Of a stretch of DNA of 10,495 nt, positions 1-4,913 are shown one piece after another. The DNA lies in assembly GCA_023420715.1 (NCBI GenBank), contig JAEZVR010000009.1, forward strand, positions 1-10,495, given 5' to 3'. The notes under the pieces were generated by a model. That model made no database searches, had not been told where the DNA came from, and saw nothing but the letters and a program-made list of their open reading frames with translations. Origin of the DNA: Bacillota bacterium (GTDB taxonomy: Bacteria; Bacillota; Clostridia; Saccharofermentanales; Fastidiosipilaceae). The first letter of the stretch is position 1; each line of letters opens with the position of its first letter. The position numbers and the translations under genes were made by a program.

Positions 1-54
1 TGGATAGAATTCTATAGAGATTTTGAAAGAAGATAAATCATAATTTGATCCAGA

Positions 55-553
55 AAAACCATTGACCATGGGCAACACCCTCTCTGCCTAAGTTTGAGTC
101 AAGCCTTCGGTAAGTTGACCTTTTAAAGCCTCGATGTTGTCTTGCAAGGAAGAGATTTGTCCTTTGAAAGTTTTGGACTGAGCTTGTATTGCGCCGTGAA
201 ACCTACCGCCTGCAGAGGTATACGACTCAAACGCATCACGACCATCTCAGCTGAGATCGCACCTTTACTCATCTTGTCTTTGAGCTCACCGATCGACTTG
301 CCGGTCTTGTGGCTGATTTCTTCAAACGGGTTAAACCCAGCATTAATCATCTGCATTAACTCCTACAGAGGCCTAAGTACCTGGTTTTTCGCCGTCAGAG
401 ATGCTGTGGACTTCTCGTTTCGCCCAAACTCAGAAGCCACCAGCTTCAGCTCACTGCCCAAAACCATCATCAAACGGTTAATATCAGTGATCGCACACTT
501 GAACGCACACTCACCCTCAAGACCAATCTTGAGATCAAAAGACGAATCAGCAT
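55..553 (-). pseudogene. Decayed phage tail tape-measure protein gene (N-terminal parts)
   Basis: This is the relic of a siphophage tape-measure gene, whose product would set tail length. A good ribosome binding site (AAAGGAGGTGG, 561-571) precedes an ATG at 551-553. The recognisable protein, with FDLKIGLEGE and INRLMMVLGSELKLVASEF stretches, continues in another frame, as if one G were lost just after the start codon (ATG-GCT reduced to ATGCT). In the recovered frame AKNQVL runs into a TAG (363-365), then continues as ELMQMINAGFNPFEEISHKT and MSKGAISAEMVV. A second lost base near 237-239 shifts frame to DAFESYTSAGGRFHGAIQAQ, then GQISSLQDNIEALKGQLT. Another TAG follows at 88-90, then AERVLPMVNG. 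The join after AKNQVL probably also hides an internal deletion, since intact relatives have a long segment there. Homology fades below about position 58. The family call rests on remembered conserved motifs. It cannot make a functional protein. Confidence 0.8.
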
Positions 554-583
554 AGATATCCCACCTCCTTTCAAGGACTTGAC

Positions 584-850
584 GTGTGTAGCGTAAAAGA
601 CTGGTTTAGGCCAGTAACAAATAAGGAACTTTCATCGGCTACGGCGTCGGTTTTTCTGATGTCTAAGACGCGTTATGGCGCGGCTGTGACGGAGCGAAGC
701 GCAATGCAGATGACGGCGGTGTATGCATGTTTGCGTATTTTGGCGGAGTCCATCACAGGCTTGCCACTTTCCCTTTATCGCTATTCAGCAAGTGGTGGTA
801 AGGAGAAGGCTACGTCGCATCCGTTCATCCTTGATAAAAGCTCCCTTTAG
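584..850 (+). pseudogene. Truncated HK97-type phage portal protein (N-terminal fragment)
   Basis: The frame starts at GTG 584 and encodes 88 residues. Its core, roughly residues 35-80, has the conserved start of HK97-family portal proteins: SAMQMTAVYACLRILAES, then GLPLSLYRY and GGKEKATSHP. Portal proteins form the dodecameric DNA gate of the capsid and are usually around 400 residues, so about four fifths of the gene is missing. Family resemblance ends at HPFI (about 829). The last residues, LDKSSL, are encoded by the hairpin terminator of the neighbouring proC gene, which places the deletion junction at about 826-835. No convincing ribosome binding site precedes the GTG. The fragment lies back to back with the tape-measure relic, whereas in intact phages portal and tape-measure genes point the same way, so the remnant is rearranged as well as deleted. 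Confidence 0.8.
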
Positions 851-862
851 AGGGAGCTTTTT
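836..862 (-). terminator. Bidirectional hairpin terminator after proC
   Basis: Arms AAAAGCTCCCT (836-846) and AGGGAGCTTTT (851-861) form a perfect 11-bp stem around a 4-nt loop. T runs occur on both sides, so it can work in either direction. It lies 27 bp beyond the proC stop codon and most likely ends the proC transcript. Read on the plus strand it also supplies the artificial stop codon (848-850) of the portal fragment. Confidence 0.85.
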
Positions 863-888
863 CGTTGGGTGAAAATCTGCGAGATATG

Positions 889-1692
889 TCAACAATCTTT
901 TTTTTCGATGGCTTGAATTGCCTGAATCAGCGCATGGCGCAACCCGTTTTTTTCGAGTGCGGCAACGCCTTGAATGGTCGTCCCGCCGGGGGAACATACG
1001 GCATCTTTCATGAGGCCAGGGTGCAGGTTTGTCTTTAGGTGGGTCAAAGCTGTGCCGGCCATAGCTTCGGCGACCATTTGGTATGCGGTTAATCTTGGCA
1101 TGCCATGTTGGACAGCAGCATCACCGAGCGCTTCGATGATCATGGCAAAAAAGGCTGGCGTACAGCCCCCCATGGTTCCGCCTAAAGAGAGCAAATGACT
1201 GGGTAAAGGAAAAACGGAGCCAAGATGATGAAGTAGATCTAAAACGGCTTCTTCATCTTGCAAGGTCGTTTGAGCTTCATAAGCCATAACCCCCTGATGG
1301 ATGCAGACAGCTGTATTTGGAATGCAACAGGCAATCTGAAGGTCTGGAAATAATGATCGATATCTGGCGGTATCCCAACCTGCCGCAACGGAAAGAAAGC
1401 GAATTGTTGAGGGAGCTGTTGCGGTCTGTAATGCTTCTCGCACGACGGTTTCGACAGCATTCGGTTTAACCGCGATCACCACGAGATCGGCTTGGTTCAC
1501 AACAGATTCGATTTTTTCAACGGCTGAGATGTGGCGTATGCCGATTTTTTCTGGCAATTTATCAAAATGTGCTGCACAGGCAAAAAAAGACAGCTGCGCT
1601 GTTTGGGGATGGCTTAACCAGCCGTCTGCCATGGCCTGGGCCATATTGCCAAAGCCAATGAAGCCAATAGATTGAATGGAAGTTTTTTTCAT
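889..1692 (-). CDS. proC: Pyrroline-5-carboxylate reductase
   Basis: This cytosolic enzyme reduces 1-pyrroline-5-carboxylate to L-proline with NAD(P)H, the last step of proline synthesis. The 267-residue length is normal for the family. The N-terminus carries the Rossmann dinucleotide-binding loop GFIGFGNMA (residues 10-18), followed by VVIAVKP and the conserved IPNT segment. The C-terminal dimerisation domain contains LGGTMGGCTPAF and the family signature SPGGTTIQGVAAL (residues 234-246), which shapes the substrate site. The ATG at 1692 is preceded by a modest AGAGG five bases upstream. The gene stands alone, with its own likely promoter (1729-1757) and a terminator on its 3' side. All key motifs are intact. 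The only caution is that NADH versus NADPH preference cannot be read here. Confidence 0.96.
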   Translation of the reverse strand: MKKTSIQSIGFIGFGNMAQAMADGWLSHPQTAQLSFFACAAHFDKLPEKIGIRHISAVEKIESVVNQADLVVIAVKPNAVETVVREALQTATAPSTIRFLSVAAGWDTARYRSLFPDLQIACCIPNTAVCIHQGVMAYEAQTTLQDEEAVLDLLHHLGSVFPLPSHLLSLGGTMGGCTPAFFAMIIEALGDAAVQHGMPRLTAYQMVAEAMAGTALTHLKTNLHPGLMKDAVCSPGGTTIQGVAALEKNGLRHALIQAIQAIEKKDC

Positions 1693-1728
1693 GATTGCCT
1701 CTATCTCTATAAGGTGTTCATTAGCGTC

Positions 1729-1757
1729 ATGCTATCTGATGCATGTCTTTTTTTCAA
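1729..1757 (-). promoter_or_regulatory. Probable sigma-A type promoter of proC
   Basis: On the minus strand TTGAAA (1752-1757) and TAGCAT (1729-1734) are separated by 17 bp. That fits a vegetative promoter and leaves a leader of about 30 nt before the proC start. A 5-bp inverted repeat, CATGC (1728-1732) and GCATG (1741-1745), surrounds the -10 box, but it is too short to call an operator. Confidence 0.55.
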
Positions 1758-1783
1758 GCTGTGAGGCGGTAGGTATCCATCTA

Positions 1784-1818
1784 AAACAAAAAAGCGGCAT
1801 CTTAAAAAGATACCGCTT
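1784..1818 (-). terminator. Intrinsic terminator of dps
   Basis: On the minus strand a 12-bp stem (AAGCGGTATCTT with AAGATGCCGCTT, one G-T wobble, 3-nt loop; 1792-1818) is followed by TTTTTGTTTT. It begins 18 bp after the dps stop, so it ends the dps transcript before the proC promoter. Confidence 0.88.
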
Positions 1819-1836
1819 GCCAAGGGAATCGGTTAT

Positions 1837-2271
1837 TTAACCCAGCATGGCTTTTAAGAACCAAATTCGCTTGTTGTAGCTATCTACATGACCTTCGAAC
1901 ATGCTAACCGCTGAGAACCAACCTTCTTCGTCACTGACTTTACGGAGTTCAGTTGCCTGGGTGCGCAGATTTTGAAGATCTTTTTCCAAAATATCACGGA
2001 TTTCTGGCACGCTGAATCTGCGGGATTCGACCTCTTGAATGGTGGCGTTTTCGAGATAGTCTTTCATCCGGCCGTCTGGCATCAAATCATATTTTTTCAG
2101 ATGTTCTGCGACATTATCAAAATATTCGAATAACTCGTTGTAAATCTCTTCCGTGTAGTTATGAACCTGTACGAACTCTGGACCTTGGACATTCCAATGC
2201 AGATTGTGCAATTTAATATTCATGACAGCCAAATTAGCGAGATATTGATTAAAATCTTTTAAATATTTCAT
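1837..2271 (-). CDS. dps: Dps-family ferritin-like protein (DNA protection during starvation)
   Basis: At 144 residues it has the normal size of a four-helix Dps/miniferritin subunit. These proteins form a 12-mer shell that oxidises Fe(II) with hydrogen peroxide and stores Fe(III), limiting Fenton damage. Visible inter-subunit ferroxidase ligands are H25 in LHNLHWNVQG, H37 in QVHNY, and D52 and E56 in the FDNVAEHL helix. The following residues, LMPDGRMKDYL, match the usual loop after this helix. There is no long Lys-rich N-terminal tail, so binding of DNA in the E. coli manner is doubtful and an iron-storage or peroxide role is more likely. The start is supported by AAAGGAT eight bases upstream. 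The gene is monocistronic, with a good promoter (2349-2377) and terminator (1784-1818). A near-palindrome just downstream of the predicted transcription start (2318-2336) suggests repression, perhaps by a Fur/PerR-type regulator. Confidence 0.93.
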   Translation of the reverse strand: MKYLKDFNQYLANLAVMNIKLHNLHWNVQGPEFVQVHNYTEEIYNELFEYFDNVAEHLKKYDLMPDGRMKDYLENATIQEVESRRFSVPEIRDILEKDLQNLRTQATELRKVSDEEGWFSAVSMFEGHVDSYNKRIWFLKAMLG

Positions 2272-2317
2272 GTTATATCCTTTCTTTGAATTGATAATGC
2301 ATTACGGAGCTTCCTCG

Positions 2318-2336
2318 GCAAAGAATTATCATTTGC
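2318..2336. promoter_or_regulatory. Candidate operator in the dps leader
   Basis: This 19-bp imperfect palindrome has 5-bp outer arms (GCAAA and TTTGC) and a matched AT pair in each half. It contains ATAAT-like A/T motifs and spans about +6 to +24 relative to the transcription start predicted from the promoter at 2349-2377. A separate perfect 10-bp palindrome, TAATGCATTA, lies at 2295-2304. Dps genes are commonly controlled by peroxide- or iron-sensing Fur-family repressors, but neither site is a clean consensus box. Confidence 0.35.
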
Positions 2337-2348
2337 TAACTTAAGACT

Positions 2349-2377
2349 ATTGTATGTACTGAATCGCATTTGGTCAA
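2349..2377 (-). promoter_or_regulatory. Probable promoter of dps
   Basis: On the minus strand TTGACC (2372-2377) and TACAAT (2349-2354) are separated by exactly 17 bp, a near-consensus vegetative promoter. The predicted transcript would start around 2342, giving a leader of about 70 nt before the dps ATG. Confidence 0.7.
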
Positions 2378-2471
2378 TTGATGAAATGACAGATTAAGCT
2401 GATCAGATAAATGGCTTATTAGTATAAGTTATCAATAATAGTTTACGATCTGTTCAAAGACTGATGCCAGC

Positions 2472-4289
2472 CTAACAATCGCCAATGGTATCGCATAAGG
2501 TTTCAATTTCTTGAATGGTGTCTCCAATAAAGGCAATTGTATCGCGCAATGGTCGATCGGTTCGGATATCTACACCGGCAGACAGGGCAAATTCAATAGG
2601 TGTTAACGAGCCACCTGCTTTAAGGGTTTTGATCCAGTCTTCAATGGCTTTTTCACCTTCTTTTTCAATCCGTTTCATAACGGCAGTGGCAATGGTTAAG
2701 CCAGCGCTGTAGGTGTATGAATATAGACCGTCATAATAGTGCACTTGGCGCATCCAGGTGAGCTCACATCCGGGATCATAGACAATGCTGTCTCCCCAAA
2801 ATGTCTTTAATTGGTTCAGATAAATTTCAGAAAAATCAGCCGCGCCTAGAACTTCTCCCCGATCAATGGCTCGGTAAACTTCTCGTTGATAGGCCGCCTC
2901 TAGAAAATGCGTGACGAAATTATGAAAATAGGTCTTTTCGATTTGACTAGCCAATATCCAACGACGGAAACGCAAATCCTGTGGTTTTTGTGACTTCAAA
3001 TACTTTGCTAAAAAGAGTTCGTTACAGGTTGATGGGGCTTCTACCTGATACATTGAACAATCCGTATTGAAATAGTTTTGATATTGCATGGCAAGGTTAA
3101 AATGGCCGGCATGTCCGAGCTCGTGTGCGAGTGTAAAGACTTCGTCCATGTTGCCGTTCCAGTTTAATAAGATAAAACTGCCATGACCATAAGGCGATGC
3201 ACAGTATCCGCCACTGCTTTTTCCAGCATTTTGTGCGTAATCGATGCGACGATTATTCAACATCTGATCGATTATGTCACGGTATTCGGAGCCGAGGATA
3301 CTCAGGGATTCTAGACACATGCGCTTGGCCTCTGGAATATCGATTTTTGGCGCATAAGCGGCATCTAGCGTAAGTTTAAGATCCGCATAATGCATTTTTT
3401 CTAATCGATGCATCCGCTGGAGACATTTGGCAAAACGGCGCATGTGGGGTGCTAATTCTGTCATTGTGATGTCGATTTGACGATGATATAAGTCAGGCAG
3501 GACGTCTTGTTGATCGAGTAAATATTCAATCACAGACGGATAGCCACGCAATTCAGACAATATTTTCTCTTTTTGAATCTGTGTAAAATAGTTTTGACCA
3601 ATCGTGTTTTTAAACTGGCTTAAGCCTTTAGAAAAACTGGCAAAGGCTTTACGTCTCAGATTCGTATTTTCTACAGAACAAAGGTTATTTTCATAGCCCA
3701 CAAAACTGTTTGCCTGTGGCCCCTCCGGCATTTGGATATCTGGAAAATGGAAATCCGTTGCTCGGGTCAGGGTATAGGTTCTTTCCGGCGCATTTAAAAC
3801 AGGTGACAAAGTCTTTAGAACACGCTCGGTTTCTGGTTCGAGTTGATGTGCTTTTTGTCTTAATAAAGCTCGAATTGTCTGACGGTATCGCTTGTCTTTT
3901 TGGATGACTGCTTCTAAAAGATTGATATCTAGGGTTAATAACGCGCTCTCAACGAAACTTAGTTGAGCATGGCATTGGGCTAAGATATTTTCGGCCTGTT
4001 GACTCATGCGTGCTGCTTCGCGGTCGTTACGATCGACATCACTTCTTAAAGCAGGATAAGTGGATAGACAATCAAACGCCTGAGTAATTTTTTCTAAATC
4101 TGTATAAAGTTCGATGATTTGATCGGCAGTGGTGAATGCCGAAATCTTGTGGTTGTAGCGTTGCTTAAAAGCTTCGACAGCTTTTTGTTGATCCTCGAGT
4201 GCCACATAAAAGGCCTGATCATTGGAAAAAAGATGTCGGGGATCCCAACATTGTTCAGTGGGTATTTCATTGCGTTTTGGGAGGGACAT
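2472..4289 (-). CDS. pepF: M3-family oligoendopeptidase F
   Basis: This is a 605-residue zinc metallopeptidase of family M3, a typical length for PepF. The family is cytoplasmic and cuts medium-length oligopeptides, recycling peptides from uptake or protein turnover. The thermolysin-like zinc motif is HELGH at residues 389-393 (in LAHELGHAGHF), with the third ligand being E417 in QVEAPSTCNELF. Further M3 landmarks are GGYCASPYG just before the zinc helix, and the C-terminal HYYDGLYSYTYSAGL, which carries the His and Tyr residues that contact substrate in this family. The N-terminal half is the helical oligopeptidase F domain. There is no signal peptide. The ATG at 4289 has AAAGGA eight bases upstream. 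It reads divergently from the cupin gene across a 185-bp palindrome-rich gap. No hairpin with a T run is visible after its stop, so some read-through toward dps is possible. Confidence 0.95.
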   Translation of the reverse strand: MSLPKRNEIPTEQCWDPRHLFSNDQAFYVALEDQQKAVEAFKQRYNHKISAFTTADQIIELYTDLEKITQAFDCLSTYPALRSDVDRNDREAARMSQQAENILAQCHAQLSFVESALLTLDINLLEAVIQKDKRYRQTIRALLRQKAHQLEPETERVLKTLSPVLNAPERTYTLTRATDFHFPDIQMPEGPQANSFVGYENNLCSVENTNLRRKAFASFSKGLSQFKNTIGQNYFTQIQKEKILSELRGYPSVIEYLLDQQDVLPDLYHRQIDITMTELAPHMRRFAKCLQRMHRLEKMHYADLKLTLDAAYAPKIDIPEAKRMCLESLSILGSEYRDIIDQMLNNRRIDYAQNAGKSSGGYCASPYGHGSFILLNWNGNMDEVFTLAHELGHAGHFNLAMQYQNYFNTDCSMYQVEAPSTCNELFLAKYLKSQKPQDLRFRRWILASQIEKTYFHNFVTHFLEAAYQREVYRAIDRGEVLGAADFSEIYLNQLKTFWGDSIVYDPGCELTWMRQVHYYDGLYSYTYSAGLTIATAVMKRIEKEGEKAIEDWIKTLKAGGSLTPIEFALSAGVDIRTDRPLRDTIAFIGDTIQEIETLCDTIGDC

Positions 4290-4346
4290 AAGTATTTCCT
4301 TTCGTTTAAAACACGATAGAGGGGTGATCCAAGCTATTTTTTTCGT

Positions 4347-4355
4347 ATTCTAGCA
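4347..4355 (-). promoter_or_regulatory. Probable extended -10 promoter of pepF
   Basis: On the minus strand TGC-TAGAAT forms an extended -10 element about 58 bp upstream of the pepF start. The -35 region at the expected distance (around 4370-4375) is weak, which is usual for extended -10 promoters. Confidence 0.45.
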
Positions 4356-4378
4356 CAGTAAAAGGAATCTTTTGGTCT

Positions 4379-4453
4379 GTGTGAAATCACACCGATCAGT
4401 TCACTAAAAAATGGCATTTTTGAGATCAGTATCGCGAATATTTCGTTAGCGAT
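4379..4453. promoter_or_regulatory. Palindrome cluster between pepF and cupin gene
   Basis: Three inverted repeats lie within 75 bp of this divergent gap. The first is a perfect GTGTGA-AA-TCACAC (4379-4392). The second is AAAAATG-G-CATTTTT (4407-4421), flanked by two direct copies of GATCAGT (4394-4400 and 4424-4430). The third is ATCGC (4431-4435) with GCGAT (4449-4453), enclosing CGAA-TAT-TTCG. Such density suggests regulator binding sites serving one or both divergent genes. The first resembles a CRP half-site pair, but its 2-bp spacer is not the 6-bp spacer of a CRP site. A clear plus-strand promoter for the cupin gene was not found here. Confidence 0.35.
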
Positions 4454-4474
4454 GGATAGAAAGTAGGTAGATAT

Positions 4475-4777
4475 ATGATTTTGTATCAAGGAAGCACATT
4501 GATTCATCGGTCAGAGCAACTGTTCACCTCTGCGGAACAGGAAGTATCTCGGGTGGTTTTAAAGGCGGGAGACGGACTGGCAAGACATCAAGTCAATAAG
4601 ACGGTTGTTGTTGTACCGATTCGAGGAAAAATTCATTTCTTTGGGGAAGATCATGACGCAATTCTCACCCCAGGCTCTATTGTACGGATGTTGCCGAATG
4701 AACCTCATCATTTAGATGCGATAGAAGATTCTGAGTTTATGGTCATTAAGTCCGCTTTGGCTGTAACGGAATCATGA
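4475..4777 (+). CDS. Small single-domain cupin protein
   Basis: This 100-residue protein fits one cupin beta-barrel and has no signal peptide. Cupin motif 1 is reduced: H38 in GDGLARHQVNKT, then the conserved glycine in PIRGKIHFFG. Motif 2 is PGSIVRMLPNEPHH, with P66, G67 and H78/H79. A metal site with fewer ligands than the classical His-His-Glu-His set is therefore possible. Stand-alone cupins of this type range from enzymes to sugar- or metabolite-sensing proteins, and nothing in the sequence fixes the role. The start at 4475 is preceded by TAGGTAG at a workable distance. It shares a palindrome-rich intergenic region with pepF and is followed after 125 bp by the surface protein gene, which has its own promoter-like sequence. 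Confidence 0.8.
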   Translation: MILYQGSTLIHRSEQLFTSAEQEVSRVVLKAGDGLARHQVNKTVVVVPIRGKIHFFGEDHDAILTPGSIVRMLPNEPHHLDAIEDSEFMVIKSALAVTES

Positions 4778-4802
4778 TTTTTGGCGGTTCATTTTCTGGT
4801 CT

Positions 4803-4830
4803 TTGACTCCGAGTTGTTTTATGCTAACCT
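4803..4830 (+). promoter_or_regulatory. Probable promoter of the surface protein gene
   Basis: TTGACT (4803-4808) is followed after 16 bp by TAACCT (4825-4830), which is preceded by TGC, giving an extended -10. The -10 element falls inside the left arm of the inverted repeat at 4821-4845. The predicted leader is about 75-80 nt. Confidence 0.5.
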
Positions 4831-4866
4831 ATAAAGGGTTAGCATCAGCTAATTACTTAAAACAAC
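4813..4866. promoter_or_regulatory. Nested inverted repeats over the surface-gene promoter
   Basis: The inner repeat ATGCTAACC (4821-4829) and GGTTAGCAT (4837-4845) is perfect over 9 bp with a 7-nt gap. The outer repeat GTTGTTTTA (4813-4821) and TAAAACAAC (4858-4866) is also perfect over 9 bp. No T run follows, so it is not a typical terminator for the cupin gene. Because the inner repeat covers the proposed -10 and start site, the simplest reading is an operator that controls the surface protein. A leader RNA structure is the alternative. Confidence 0.5.
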
Positions 4867-4913
4867 ATGAATTTGTCAATGTCGATTGGTAATAAAGGAG
4901 GATGAAGAAGAAG

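Noticed and set aside
142..555. 137-codon plus-strand open frame starting at 142
   Set aside because: It lies antisense to the tape-measure relic. The minus strand carries the family motifs and a ribosome binding site, while this frame has no recognisable features.
4379..4392. CRP-like binding site
   Set aside because: The TGTGA/TCACA arms are present, but the spacer is 2 bp where CRP requires 6 bp, so it is kept only as a generic palindrome.
4821..4845. Rho-independent terminator of the cupin gene
   Set aside because: The 9-bp hairpin is followed by CAGCTAATT rather than a T run, and it overlaps a promoter-like sequence, so an operator reading is favoured.
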